The translations under genes and the position numbers were made by a program. Below, piece after piece: positions 34,193 through 45,817 of a DNA stretch of 64,000 nt. Position 1 is the stretch's first letter. Every line of letters starts with the position of its first letter. The stretch is taken from positions 2,753,701-2,817,700 of the forward strand of contig OZ024828.1 of assembly GCA_964016985.1 (NCBI GenBank), given 5' to 3'. The DNA is from Anodontia alba (lineage: Eukaryota; Mollusca; Bivalvia; Lucinida; Lucinidae). Under the pieces are notes generated by a model, which saw only the letters and a program-made list of their open reading frames with translations, made no database searches and was not told the origin of the DNA.

Positions 34193-34365
34193 TACAGTCA
34201 TGCCTGGCTTAAAGACTGCCTGTATTTAACAGTCACCTGTCTTTAACATTTTCTGGTCCAGCTGAAGAAAAATAAGAGTAAATTTACCTGTATTAAGCAA
34301 GCACCTATTTTCAGAAGCCACTTTTTGGCTTTCCCCAGGTGTTGCTTAACACAGGTTTGACTGTA
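34193..34365. mobile_element. TA/CAGT-ended MITE, family I
   Basis: TA-flanked, about 169 bp. Left end CAGTCATGCCTGGCTTAA; right end complemented CAGTCAAACCTGTGTTAA. Inner GGTGTTGCTTAACAC continues the imperfect inverted repeat. Lies in the intron between the last two exons. Tc1/mariner-type ends; no transposase. Confidence 0.75.
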
Positions 34366-34631
34366 ACCAAGGTGTCTAGGCTAATGAAACTTCATACACA
34401 TAACCCTCATGATGCACCTATCCACTGCCATCAGCTGTTACTGACTTTTACCTCCTTTTTGTGCATGACATGAACAACATCTGTGTATTTAGCTCAGTTT
34501 AGCAGTCTCGACATAGCCTTTTGACAAATTGCTTGTTTGAAATAAGGAACAAGCTTAATTCTTGTAATTGGAATTTTTGTGCAACATTTTAAAGCAGTTT
34601 AATTATTTGTATTTTTAATGTTCTGTTTCAG

Positions 34632-34748
34632 ATACATATTACACAGTGCCTAGTAAGAAGCAGACAGTGTGATGTCGAACGTGGACAAACTGAATCTGTG
34701 CATTTCCTGACAAGAGAGACTGATTTTTTTGTATTTTTACATAGATGA
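34632..34748 (+). CDS. terminal coding exon of the candidate host gene
   Basis: Begins after TTCTGTTTCAG| and reads 38 codons to TGA (34746-34748): 'IHITQCLVRSRQCDVERGQT', then 'ESVHFLTRETDF', 'FVFLHR'. Entry phase 0 matches the exit of the exon at 33209-33295. Two AATAAA signals follow at 34858 and 34982. Two of three frames close early (TAG, TGA), so this frame is favoured by phase continuity. The protein is unrecognised; three cysteines or basic residues are not diagnostic. Confidence 0.55.
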   Translation: MHITQCLVRSRQCDVERGQTESVHFLTRETDFFVFLHR

Positions 34749-35010
34749 ATGTAGGCCTTTGTGAACTGGCTACTTTAACAACTGAATATAAAATGAAATT
34801 AATTCTGTATGTGTACCAAAATACTGGATGAAATTTAAAAGCTCCATATTCCTCAAAAATAAACTTTTTATATCAAGAAAGGTTCGGTAAAATAATATAT
34901 AGTCTTAATACAATTATAAGATGTTGCATTTGATAGCCTGTAAAATTTTAGGTAGTCTCTCATTTTTTGAACTGGATCAAAAATAAAATGTTTTTTATTG
35001 TCCCTGAATT
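34749..35010 (+). terminator. probable 3' UTR with polyadenylation signals
   Basis: AATAAA at 34858-34863 and 34982-34987, 110 and 234 bases after the stop codon, followed by T-rich sequence. Consistent with transcript end for the gene above; the exact cleavage site cannot be read. Confidence 0.5.
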
Positions 35011-35887
35011 AATGTGCCAACATTAATTCAGAGATACTATAAAAAAAAAAAAAAAGAAAGAAAATCTTCTCATTTCAAGAATGAGAGTCTTAACTGAAAT
35101 TGTACAGGCTGTCAGCTGCCACATTTTATGATTGTCTTAATACCATATGTCAATTTATTAAACTTTTGTTGGAAAGTAAAATGTCATTTTTTTAGGAATA
35201 AGGAGCCTTTAACAATCACATCCGAGTTCATCATCGTAATTATGCATCTTTCATACATCTTAGCATCATTTATTTATCTTCTGTCTGGTATTGAAATCTT
35301 TGTAACTTTCATGGGGAAAGCCGTTAAATGTCCCTCAGCAGTTATCTGAAATTATTTAAATCATAACCTAATTATGTGGCTTGAACACAACATTTTGAAA
35401 TATACATTTTGAACCTTTTTTTTTTTTTTTCCAATTAACGTAGATTTCTTCCAAATTACATTATCTTTACACACTCATGTGAAATGCATACTTCTAAGAT
35501 ATGTCCTAAACAAATTAGGTATTGATATTTTCCTTCATTCTCCACAAATGTTGTCAGTACTAATTAAAAGCACCTAATATATGAGATTCAAATGAGTACC
35601 TGCACCATACATTTCCATTAAGCAACTAGAAAAAACATTCATCTGGATAGTCATCTTATCTCAAGAGTTTTATGCAATATGTCATTTATGCTATATAATA
35701 TGGAGAAAATGAGGAAAGTTAGACTATCAAGTACATCTGGACATTATTATGCAATACAAAAGATTTATAGAAGTAGCAAATTGAAAACAGGTTTAAAAAC
35801 TGAAAATTGCCAAGGATTTATACCTCAACATCCCACTCCAACCCACCCCCAATTTCTCTATAATAGGAGAATATTGAGGTCTTTTTA
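35011..35887. other. no feature recognised
   Basis: Includes AATTAATG.../CATTAATTC inverted words at 35005-35032, poly-A at 35040-35055 and poly-T at 35418-35431. Frames are incidental. Confidence 0.35.
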
Positions 35888-36202
35888 GCTCACCTGAGCT
35901 CTGCTCAGGATGAGCTACGGTGATCACTTTTCATCCGTCCGTCCGTGCATCCATCCATTAACATTTTCAAATGACTTCTCCTCTGAAGCGCTGAGCCGAT
36001 TTCGCTCAAATTTCATATAGTTTATTCAAATGATCATGCTCCCTGACTGTCAGGCCCATATATTCTTCGTCAAAACTAAGAACTGCTGAAACGATATTTC
36101 ATTAGTTGTGATGGTAGGATTGGAAAAATGTTGCATAACATCTACATGTCTGCAGTGGCTATGTCACTCAGGTGAGCGAACCGTGGCCCGTGGGCCTCTT
36201 GT
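35888..36202 (+). mobile_element. family G element, internally deleted (315 bp)
   Basis: Both ends are intact (GCTCACCTGAGCTCTGCTC; CTCAGGTGAGCG...GGGCCTCTTGT). The middle of the 1.8-kb form is gone: the 5' block stops near 36016 and joins the 3' block 'TTTATTCAAATGATCATGC'. Confidence 0.85.
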
Positions 36203-36265
36203 TTTATTATAATGAAATGTTTATAATATTCCCTTTTTGTTTGTTAATTACATTTGTATTTTTTA

Positions 36266-37060
36266 GCTCACCTGTGATCACTTTTTGTCCGTCGTCCGTG
36301 CGTGCGTCCGTCCGTTAACATTTTCAAATGACTTCTCCTCTGAAGCCTCTGAGCCAATTTAGCTCAAATTTCATATGGAGCCTCCTTAGGGTGGGGGAAC
36401 CAAAAATTGCTAAAATGGTCGCGGTCTGTTGACCAAGATGGCCGCCACGCCCTTATATGGTAAAAGCCTTTAAAAATCTTCTCCTCCAGAACCGAGAATG
36501 CCTTGGGGCTGAACCTTTGCAGGAATCATTGGGGACGGGAGGTCTACCAAAATTGCTAAACATTGACGTTTGACCTTTTTACGGCAAGGTCATATTTGCT
36601 TCCCTGTGCATTGGTATGGGAAAAACCTTTAAAAATCTTCTTCTCCAAAACCGAGCATGCCTTATGGCTGAATCTTTGCATATATCTTCAGGAACAGGAG
36701 GGCTACCAAAATTGCTAAAATAATGGTTGTACATTGACATTTGACCTTTTTACGGTAAGGTCAATTTTGCTTCCTTATGCATTTGTATGGGAAAAATGTT
36801 CAGAATTTCAAACAACTTCTCCTCTGGAGCCTCTGGGCCAATTTTGCTCAAATTTCATATGGAGCATCCATAGGTAGGGGGAACAAAAGATTGCTAAAGT
36901 GGTCACGGTTCGTTGACCAAGATGGCTGCCATGCCCATATATGGTAAAAACCTTTAAAAATCTTCTTTTCTAGAACAAAGGATGCTTTGGGGCTGAATGT
37001 TTGCATAAATTATCGGGGATAGGGGGTCTACCAAAGTTGCTAAAATAATGGTCATACCTT
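36266..37060 (+). mobile_element. family G element, 5' part
   Basis: Starts TAGCTCACCTGTGATC (fold-back deleted) and follows 27700-28450 closely ('GTCGTCCGTGCGTGCG', 'CCAAGATGGCCGCCACGCCC'). Breaks off near 'CCAAAGTTGCTAAAATAATG'; no 3' end. Confidence 0.8.
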
Positions 37061-39282
37061 GTGAAATAGTGTCATTGGTACATTACTGCAGTGTTCTCAA
37101 TCTTGGAAAAAATTCTTTTTATTCTTTAGATCTTCCCTGCATTTTTTATATGGAAGGATTGAACAAGACATTCATAAAAATTTGTCTAGATCAAGGTTAT
37201 TATAATTGTTAAGTATTAAAAATTGTGACTCTGATGCTCTTTGTGTAGTGAGAATTCAAGAAAATTTACTAGAACCTTGCAAATTAGTGGTCATCAGCCT
37301 TTTGTGAGGTATTTAACCGTGATCCCACACCATGGGTATAATATTTTTTGAGTCTCAAAATGATAGGCCTGAGCTTGAACATGATCATTTCTTTTCCATC
37401 CATGTCACCAGTTTGATGTTAGTCCATCTGTGTGTGTTTATCTGTGCTCACATAAACAAAAGATTCCCCATTTAACCCATAAAGCCCCAACACAACTGCA
37501 GCAGATGACAATTAACATATATCTTTTATTAGTAATTTTCATTCAAAGTAAGTCTTGACATTTCTACTTTACAGATGATTCATATGAAACATCCAGGCTT
37601 ATTTTTCTATGAAAAAAAAAATATATATATATATGTAATGTTGTCTTCTACAAACCTTGCTTGGCGCTGTAAGGGTTTAGTATGGATTTTTTTAATTTGA
37701 TATGACATTTAAAAGATTTTGTCATTATATATAATTTCTAAACATTCACATGTTAAGTAAAGATGATTCTTTCTGCATTTCATTTTTCGATGAAAAACTG
37801 TCAAAACATTTTTGTCAAGGCGGGGACAAAAAATATTGCTTGTGAATGTCGGCCAATAATGTTCTTACTGACATTGCCTGATCTGCAGTAAAGTCATCTG
37901 GGAAGATGACTTACAAGGAGTACCCCATAACCAACATGTCCAGGATTGTTGAATTTTATTACTTGTCCATGAACAGGTAAATGGTCAAAATCCACTTGTC
38001 CATCCAATATTTACTTGCCTGCAAATTGACAGTTGTCTTATTTCTCAAAGAAAGCATATGTACCCATGAGGCGCAGTGAGGCATTTCTAATGAGTACTAA
38101 CAACAAGGTTTCTCAAGAAGCAAGGGAAAAAAAAAAGATGTAATTTTGGTACTCGAGAGCTAAAGCTTTGAAGTCCTTGTCGGAGGACAAGTAAATTAAT
38201 TCTAGTGGTTCGCATATAGTACTAGTAGTAGTAGATATTTATTTGTTCATAAAGTGTCAGACATGAATATATGCAAATACCATGAAAACATAAATTTATT
38301 CTGATGTCCAGCCATTATCATAAGGATCACAACTTTTGTCATACTTGTTATGCACCCCTCACCTCCTCCCCCTCCCCCCCACAACCACACACACACAACC
38401 CACCACACACACACACATAAGAGGAGGGTGACATACTGATTTTGGTGCAGATCCTGTTTTGATTGGTGTTGGCATCCCACTTGTCTGTACAATATTTTGT
38501 GAACCAGTGGTTGTTTTCTTACCAAATTTTCATGGATATATATTTGTGATAAAACAAAGAAATAAGATTTTGGCGAGCTTGCCCTTATTTATAAGATCAC
38601 AGCTGCAGAAAACTGAAAATTCACTGTGGAGGGGGACATCTGTTTTCTCTGAAAACAGTTACTGGTTGCATATAGGATTCTCAAAGTGAAAAAAATAAGC
38701 ATGGATTTCTATGACTCATGCATATGATTTCTGTAGTGAGTGAAAATTTGACCATGTATTCAAATACATGTAGAACACATTTCCAGTTACCTGAACTGAC
38801 ATATCTCTGCTCTTCAACCTTGCATTTCTGCATTATTATTACTGTGTTTATGGTAATAGTTCCGCATAACTGTATTGTCAGTATTATGTACAGTATCTAG
38901 TAAGAGTGCATATTGACATTGAAGACCCTGATGAGAATAGTCAAACTGCAGGCTGCTAAAGGCCTTTTTACTTGGCAGTTTTTGTGAGCTTAGCAGTTTT
39001 TGTGAGTTTTTAGTCTGTCAAAAAGTTTTTGGCCTGTGTTTCCCTCAGTAAATGGAATATTTGGATGAAACTTCATAGATTCATGTATATGGAAAACCTT
39101 AGGCTGCATATTTTGAGCAGTCTTGCTACTCTGGCAGTTCCAGTTCTTATGTTATCTGCCCTTGGTGTATCTGGAAAAGGGAATTTTGGCTTATATTTCT
39201 GTAGTAGCGCGGCAAAGCGAAGTACAAATAATCAATATGTATGTAAATATATAGGGTGCATAAATGACCAGTCTAACTGGTC
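37061..39282. repeat. no gene; family-P copy and simple repeats
   Basis: Family-P phrases at 37485-37675. C-rich and (CA)n-like sequence at 38345-38420. Frames on both strands at 38247-38900 are not supported by splice sites or composition. Confidence 0.4.
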
Positions 39283-39445
39283 CAGACCTTTTGGCCTCGT
39301 GGTTATGATGCTCGATTAGAGATCCAGGGGTACCTGGTTCGATCCACGGTCGGGGCACTCGACGGGAATATTTTCTTTACAGGTCTATTTCTCCTCCTAT
39401 TACTGTTCTTTTACTGTCTACAATATAAGGCTGAAATTTCACAGT
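39283..39445 (+). mobile_element. tRNA-like SINE, second type
   Basis: A-box-like GTGGTTATGATGCTCG and B-box GGTTCGATCCAC (39296-39350), then 'GGGGCACTCGACGGG' and body. The head resembles a tRNA but no acceptor-stem pairing could be confirmed, so it is a retroposon relic rather than a tRNA gene. Confidence 0.6.
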
Positions 39446-39469
39446 AATTTAGTTTGATAAAGTATATAG

Positions 39470-39712
39470 AAGATGAGCAGGCCCCAGTAGCTTGGTGGAT
39501 AAAAGGGTTGACTCAGAATCAGTTAGGTTTCTCGCTGTGGTTGCCCTGTGGTTCGACCTTGCTCAGGTCACATGGGAAAGCCAAGTTCTGCTTACGGATT
39601 GTTGGAGTTTTCCCAAGGGTCTCCAGTTTTCTCCCACCTTTGATGAACGATCGGCTTGATAAAAGTGAGATATTCTTTAAGGGCCGTAAAACACAAAATA
39701 AAGAAGAAAAAA
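39470..39712 (+). mobile_element. tRNA-like SINE, third type
   Basis: Head CCAGTAGCTTGGTGGAT (A-box) and GTGGTTCGACCTTGC (B-box). Body 'TTACGGATTGTTGGAG', 'CCAGTTTTCTCCCACC', tail AGGGCCGTAAAACACAAAAT and an A-rich end. The tail word GGCCGTAAAAC is shared with family S, suggesting the same partner LINE. The frames across it are incidental. Confidence 0.75.
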
Positions 39713-39871
39713 AAGGAGAACAAGGTTACAAGTTGTAACAAAGGACATGACTACGGCTGTCAGTGCTCTGCAAATATCAGAAAAATGTTTGTTTGGTTTT
39801 TGTTTGTTGTTTTTTATATTTTTTTGCTCACAGTGACTGTGTATCGTATAGTGTTTGGGTGGCTTTTATTA

Positions 39872-41165
39872 GCACACCTGAGCAAAAGCTCAGGGCGAAC
39901 TATTGTGATCACCGTCTGTCGGTCATTGTCCGTCATCCATCGTTCGTCGTCAACATATAGTTTGTTAGTGCTTTAGAGGTCACAGTTTTTACCCAATCTT
40001 GATGAAACTTGCCCAGAATGTTTGCCCCTTCGAAATCTAGGTCAAGTTCGATACTAGGTCACTTGGGGTCAAAAACTTGATCACTAGGTCAAATCAAAGG
40101 AAAAACTTTTTTCAAGCAATCATCGTGAATATTGCTCAAAAGTTTTGTCTTTATGATTTCTAGGTCAAGTTCAAAACTGGGTCACTTGAGGTAAAAAACT
40201 AGGTCACCAGGCCAAATCAAAGGAAAACCTTGTAAAAACTCTAGTGGTCATATTTTTAAAGCAATCATCATGAATTTTGCTCAAAATGTTTGTTTGATGA
40301 CTTCTAGATCAAATTTGAATTAAGTTAAAATTAGGTCACTTGGCCACATTAGTGTAAAACCTTGTTAACACTAGCGGTCACATTTATGAAGGAATCATCA
40401 TGAATCCTGCTCAAAATGTTTGTCTTGATGATTTCTAGGTAAAGTTTAAATCTGGGTCATTTGGAGACAAATATGAGGTCAAGGTAAGACCTTTAGAACA
40501 CTCTAGAGGTCACATTTTTGAAGCAATCATGATGAATTCTGCTCAGAATGTTTGTCTTGATGATTTCTAAGTCAAGCTTGAAACTGGGTCACATGGGGTC
40601 AAAAACTAGGTCACCAGGCCAAATGAAAGGAAAACCTTGTTTAAAACTCCACATTTTTTAAATAATCATCATAAGTATTGCTCAAAATATTTGTCTTGAT
40701 GATTTCTAGGTCTAGTTTAAAACTGGGTCACTTGATATCAGAAACTAGGTCACCAGATCAAATCAAAGGAATTCCTTGTTGACACTATAGAGGTCATCAT
40801 GAATCTTGCTCAAAATGCTTGTCTTGATGATTTCTAGGTGACATATATTTCACTGTTCAGTGACTTTCTTAAGTTTCCGTTAGGTCACTTTCTCAGTATT
40901 ATTGGCCCTACAGAATGATATTTGGTACTTGTGAAGTGTTTGTGTTTGGGTCAGTTTCTCAGTAACTATTGCTCCTAGAGCCAGTGATACTTAGTACATG
41001 CATCCGTTTTTGACCTTGACCTCTATTTCACAGTCCATTAGACTACTTGTTGATATAATCAGTCTGAATTTTGATCAGAATGTTTGCCTTGATCAGTTCT
41101 AGGTCAGGTTCTCAAAGTGCTATGGTACTCAGGTGAGTGTTACAGGGCCATCATGGCCCTCTTTT
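39872..41165 (+). mobile_element. family M element (G-like ends, AGGTCA-rich array)
   Basis: 5' fold-back GCACACCTGAGCAAAAGCTC and 'GTCATTGTCCGTCATCC'. Then about seven units of about 140 bp with 'TGTCTTGATGATTTCTAGG', 'GGTCACTTGGGGTC', 'GGAAAACCTTG'. The 3' end is CTCAGGTGAGTG plus fold-back GGGCCATCATGGCCC. Terminal organisation as in family G with a different interior. Confidence 0.75.
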
Positions 41166-41262
41166 TTTATAAAATACTGATGCGTGTTAATTTTACTGCC
41201 TGGGAACTGCAGTCAGCTTGCATGCATGATCTTGCTAATATTTTAGACAGACTTTATTTTTA

Positions 41263-41747
41263 GCTCACTTGAGCTGTGCTCAGGATGAGCTATAGTGACC
41301 ACTTTTTGTCTGTCGTACGTCTGTCCGGATGTCTATCTGTCTATTAACACTTTTCAAACAACTTGTCCTCTGAAGCCCCTGAGCCAATTTTGCTAAAATT
41401 TCATATGGAGCCTCCTTAGTTTGGGGAAACAAAAGATTGTTGCCATGTCCAAATAGGGTAAAACGTTAAAAGTCTTATTCTTTAGAACTAAGGATGCGTG
41501 ATGCTCAAGCGTTGCACAAATCATCGGGGAAGGGAGGTCTACCAAAGTTGCTAACATGATGATCATATGTTGATGGTATACCTTTTTTACGGCAAGGTTA
41601 AGTTTGCTTCCCTATGCATTGTATGGGAAAACCGTTGATGATCCATTCATTAGTTGCAATGACAGGATTGGAAAGTTGCCTAACATCTGCATATCTGCAG
41701 TGTTTATTTCATTCAGGTGAGCGAGCAGTGGTCCATGGGCCTCTTGT
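41263..41747 (+). mobile_element. family G element, shortened (485 bp), TA flanked
   Basis: GCTCACTTGAGCTGTGCTC to GGGCCTCTTGT, with TA at 41261-41262 and 41748-41749. Internal deletion compared with 27615-29422, at a different place from the 315-bp copy. Confidence 0.85.
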
Positions 41748-41867
41748 TATTGTTAATCTGGTTGTGATATATATTTTGTTTCATGCAGTAAAAAGTATTC
41801 TTTATGCATATTAAAAATACTGCCGATAAATTTTATGTTAAGACTTGTGTTTTCATTATGTATGCCC

Positions 41868-42032
41868 AATATGGTATTTGCCTGCGCATGACAACCTCAG
41901 AAAAGACTTGTTTTCAGCCTGGGTATCTACAGTACAGTGAAGACTTACTAGACTGAGCAGATACCAAGGCTGATCTGCGCTGAGCACATAGGTACATTTG
42001 TTGATTTTACCATGCGGCGGCTCATATATGTG
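41868..42032 (-). mobile_element. MITE-like repeat related to 5752-5977
   Basis: Ends 'TTTGCCTGCGCATGACAAC' and 'TTTTACCATGCGGCGGC' are imperfect inverted repeats. The interior has 'CAAGGCTGATCTGCGCTGAG'. The minus-strand frame starting 'EPPHGKINK' lies within it and is repeat-derived. Confidence 0.6.
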
Positions 42033-42035
42033 CTT

Positions 42036-42266
42036 ATTATTACGAAAACGCCTATTCAAATATATTGAAAATTTCACAACTCAAAAGAGAAATTCAGATA
42101 TTTTTTCTCGAAACATAGATTATGGGTACCTGTTAGAACCGCCTCAAAAAAAAAAAAAAAAAAAAAAAAAGAAAAAGAAATAATGTTTATTCCTGTAAAC
42201 CCCAGTTTTACTATATAAAAGTGGGGTTTAAGGGGGTCAAAATCATATAGGCGTGTTTTCGTGTTG
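42036..42266 (-). mobile_element. hairpin MITE, family B, copy 6 (one hairpin arm replaced by poly-A)
   Basis: Reversed copy. The first arm ends at GTTAGAACCGCCTC, then 26 A (42146-42171), then 'GAAAAAGAAATAATG' of the opposite flank. The complementary arm is absent. Both outer ends are present. Confidence 0.8.
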
Positions 42267-42814
42267 TTGATTCTCCTTTCTCGATGATCCTTTGAAAGTT
42301 TGTGATTAATACAGTGGAACATGTACTTAAGTCCACTTAAATCACCCCTAGAAAGGCCAGATTTCATTATCCTTTTTCAAGACAAGTTCGATCACTATCC
42401 TAAATACTCTTTTTCCAGATAGAAATTTTGTCCACAATTGTGTGTGTGTGTGTGTGTGATGGGTTGAAATTTGAAATAAGCACAGATTCTTTAAGTAGTT
42501 ATTCTGCAAGGTAGTCTAGTCCAGGCACATTCAAGTTATTTTAACACAAAAAAGTGCTAGTGAACTGTGCTGGTCTCAAATTACTAAACTGAGCTGTATC
42601 TTGACAGGGCATCTCTTATTAAAGGTGCTTACCACAAGGAGGATTCCAGTGCATGACTGAGAGTACCGTAGAGGTAAAGTTTGTTATGAAGCAAATCTGC
42701 AAATTGTTTTCTATGGAAAATTTGCCATTAAATTACCCCTCCTCTATGAACAGTTGAAAATGTGTCTCAAGAATAGAGATCATATTGTGTTTTAGTTATA
42801 GCCCGATTTATCAA

Positions 42815-43127
42815 GCCGGCCTCGGTGGCTCAGTTGGATACGCCGTCCGACTGGAGACCAGGAGGTCGCGGGTTCAACCCCCGCCGAGGTCGGCAACATT
42901 CTTTCGTGGAGATTGATCATGAAATATTTTCTACGGTCATTCTCTCCCTTCCGCTGATTCAAGAAGGGCAGTTGTCAGTTTCTGGCGAAAGAATGTGCAC
43001 AATACTGGTGAACCGCTTAGAGGACTAAGCCTGCCCAGTAAACGTGTGGTTAGGTAAACTGACCGCGCTCGACATTACCCCATTGGGTTGACGGCCGTAA
43101 AACCTCAACAAAAACAAACAAACAACC
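42815..43127 (+). mobile_element. tRNA-derived SINE, family S, complete copy
   Basis: Head with A-box TGGCTCAGTTGG and B-box GGTTCAACCCC (42818-42890). Core 'GGTCATTCTCTCCCTTCC', 'CAGTTTCTGGCGAAAG', 'CCGCTTAGAGGACTAAGCC', 'TGTGGTTAGGTAAACTG'; tail 'GGCCGTAAAACCTCAAC' and A-rich (AAAC)n. The 67-codon frame over it also occurs in other copies and is not a gene. The flanks show no clear duplication. Confidence 0.92.
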
Positions 43128-43956
43128 CAAGACAAAGCGAGGACCCTAATCACCCGGACATACATAGCAGACTGTTCATGGTTATCGCCTTAAATACCGC
43201 ATAAGTCGCGTATACATATAAATCCTTGGGTTATGAATAATTGAGCGGAAACATGAAAAAGATCTGGTCGAATGAGGACACCCAAATAAACCTACGCATC
43301 CGTGCAGTCTATCCAGGTGTTATGTTGTCCTTTTATAGACTAGTTAGATATATAAGAATGTCGACTTATAGAGGTTTGTAAGCAGGGTCTGCAGGCTGAT
43401 CTACCTGACTCGCTGCATGTTATATAAAGGCCATTTTCTTGTGTGGTTCAGTAGTGGCGTAACGCAAAAATACTGGCGGTCTCATCATCACATTCCATTT
43501 TGTCTTGTTTAACACTAAATACACACCCCCTGTTAACTACATTCACTATAACAGCAAAAGTGCTTAGAGCGTCATTTTGATTTCTATAACTGTCACCTAC
43601 TGTTGACAGTATAACAACACGTGTGTATAACTGATATCAAATTCACTTTAAAGTGCTTAAGTATTTGGGGGAAAGTACAGTAACAACGTTGTAAACGGGG
43701 TCCGTTGTATTTTGAATAACTGCTTAATGAACAAGCATATATATATCTATGGTACAGCCGAACTGGGACCCTCGGATTTTGCATAACTCAGTCGGTACAG
43801 CATCGGAAAGGTATTAAATATAATCGAGTTTTATTAAAAACGCCTCGCCATGTGAAATGAAAAATGCCTTCGATGCATACACTGACATAGACTGCCCATC
43901 CGCGCATTTATGTCGGGGCCTTGTCTGTCCGCTTACTCGATCGGTCGATGGGCCCG
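43128..43956. other. no gene; family-F traces
   Basis: Fragments such as 'CAGGCTGATCTACC' (about 43397). No splice-bounded frame. Confidence 0.4.
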
Positions 43957-44217
43957 AAAACCAAACAAGCACAAATCGAACAAACGTACGAAAAGCACCA
44001 AGACTAGCCCTCCCCAAGCGAGGCAATCGCAACGCCAAAAGGACTGAAAAAACACGAGAACAAAACAACACAAGATTAAGATACAAAACAAATCGCCCCG
44101 TAGTATAAACCACAAAGCAACAATGAGTAAGACTAATACCGGGACAACCGCCCCAGAACGGGTTTTTACAGCTAGCCAATTCACCCTGGGTCCCGATGCT
44201 ACTCTTAATACAGAAAC
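43957..44217 (-). repeat. family A, copy 6 (internally shortened)
   Basis: Antisense 'AAACGTACGAAAAGCACC', 'CCCCAAGCGAGGCAATC' to 'ACCCTGGGTCCCGATGC'. The block between the GTTCTAAGG point and the distal segment is reduced to a few bases. Confidence 0.75.
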
Positions 44218-44249
44218 CTCATCATCATTGAAAGTTATGTTATTTAGAT

Positions 44250-44252
<3 letters not shown>

Positions 44253-44313
<61 letters not shown>
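44253..44313. repeat. (TG)n microsatellite
   Basis: About 30 uninterrupted TG units. Confidence 0.97.
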
Positions 44314-44317
<4 letters not shown>

Positions 44318-44376
44318 GATGTTGAGTTAAAGCGTTTTTTATGATATTGTAACTCAGAAATTAAAACTTGAATCTG

Positions 44377-44540
44377 TTTTTTTTTTTTTTTTTTTTTTGG
44401 TTTGAGGGGGTAAGGTGGGGGCGGGTTTGTATAAAGTGTTCTAAAATGAAGATACCACTGTCCGTGGGGATAGGGGCGTGAGAGTACAAAATGTGCGCGG
44501 GGGTGGGTGGGGATGGGGGGGGGGGTGGGGTGGGGTTACC
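44377..44540. repeat. poly-T and G-rich tract
   Basis: 22 T (44377-44398), then repeated G runs (44404-44425, 44500-44535). The G runs might form quadruplexes on the plus strand. Confidence 0.7.
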
Positions 44541-45785
44541 TCGGTGTTCACGACAGTGCTAAGTTGAACTGAGTGGTGGTTTGGCTGTATCACGGGTATC
44601 AGCTTTTGCGAAAAAAGTCAAAATGTGTCGGATTTTTCTCACTCCCTCTATCACATACACACACGCACGCACGCACGCAACAAAAACAAACAAAATAAAA
44701 AAAAAAAAACGTCATCGCTTGATCATTATTTACAAAGTAGAGGTTTTTTTTAGGTCAGTTGCAAAATGTGATTTGAAGCATATCCGAACAGTGAAGGTCT
44801 AGATCAACACATCTAATCTCGGTTTTAGCTGTACGTCGTTATATTCTACTGCAGCCAATGGTTCTGTAAGTTTACAAAGAAAAGCCCGAATCAGGAATGC
44901 GTGGAGTCACAGGCTGATCAGGGCATTCGCTGTCCGCACAATCGGATATCACTTGATCGGATGAGTAGAAACTGACTTCGGATTGTTGAGATCTGAGTAA
45001 TAAGAAAAGTATGAACTGTGTGCACAATGTTGCGGCTCAAATTTACTTTAAAGTGTATCTTATATTGGTGTCTCACTACAACATTGATTTGATCAATCTT
45101 ACCTGTTTGCTTACATGTCAGCAATAAACCCAGTATGCCAAGGAAAGCAGTGTCGTACCTGCCGGAGTCTGCAGTTGAAAGTGATAGTTAAGGCAAAAAA
45201 AAAAAAAAAAAAAAAAAAATGAGACCGCGAAATACATGTCAGGAAATTAAAATGACTTGGGAGTCGCTTTTCTCAAAACAAGATGAGGGCTGCCAAGTTT
45301 TACAAATGTCTGTGCGGTGGGATGAATACACCAAGTTTAGTGACTGCGTCTCATAGAAGACGAGATAAAAGGACGTGTTTCCTCGTTTATGTCCACGGTC
45401 AAACAATCCGGTGAATTGATGTAACAGACAAACGGACGCACACCATAACCAAACGGGGAACTGTCTCGCAGTGCACAAACAGACAGGGCAATAAAACACC
45501 AATTATGAAAACGCCATTATGATATTTGCCTATAATTAAATTCCAAATACTCTAAAGTTGTACCGTTGCCTTTTTCAGTCAATGTGTATTCATTGGGTTA
45601 AAAAACATATTAGGGTTTAGGGCAAATAATGTTTGTCTGGGTTGACTTTATAAAACGAATATGCATGAAAAACTTTTAGTTCATATACAATTAACCCATA
45701 AACCACTAATCAAAACTGCAGCAATCGACATTTAGATTTTTATTAGACAATTCAAATAAAATGCCATGTCTTATTTTCTCTGAAC

Positions 45786-45817
<32 letters not shown>

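Noticed and set aside
42818..42890. tRNA-like head with A and B boxes (also at 56274, 63755, 19785, 13386, 39296, 39490)
   Set aside because: Each runs directly into a shared SINE body and the same structure recurs with flanking duplications, so these are retroposon heads, not tRNA genes.
42825..43028. 67-codon frame repeated almost identically at 63762 and 56236
   Set aside because: It is the translation of the SINE; identity between copies reflects recent SINE ancestry, not protein selection.
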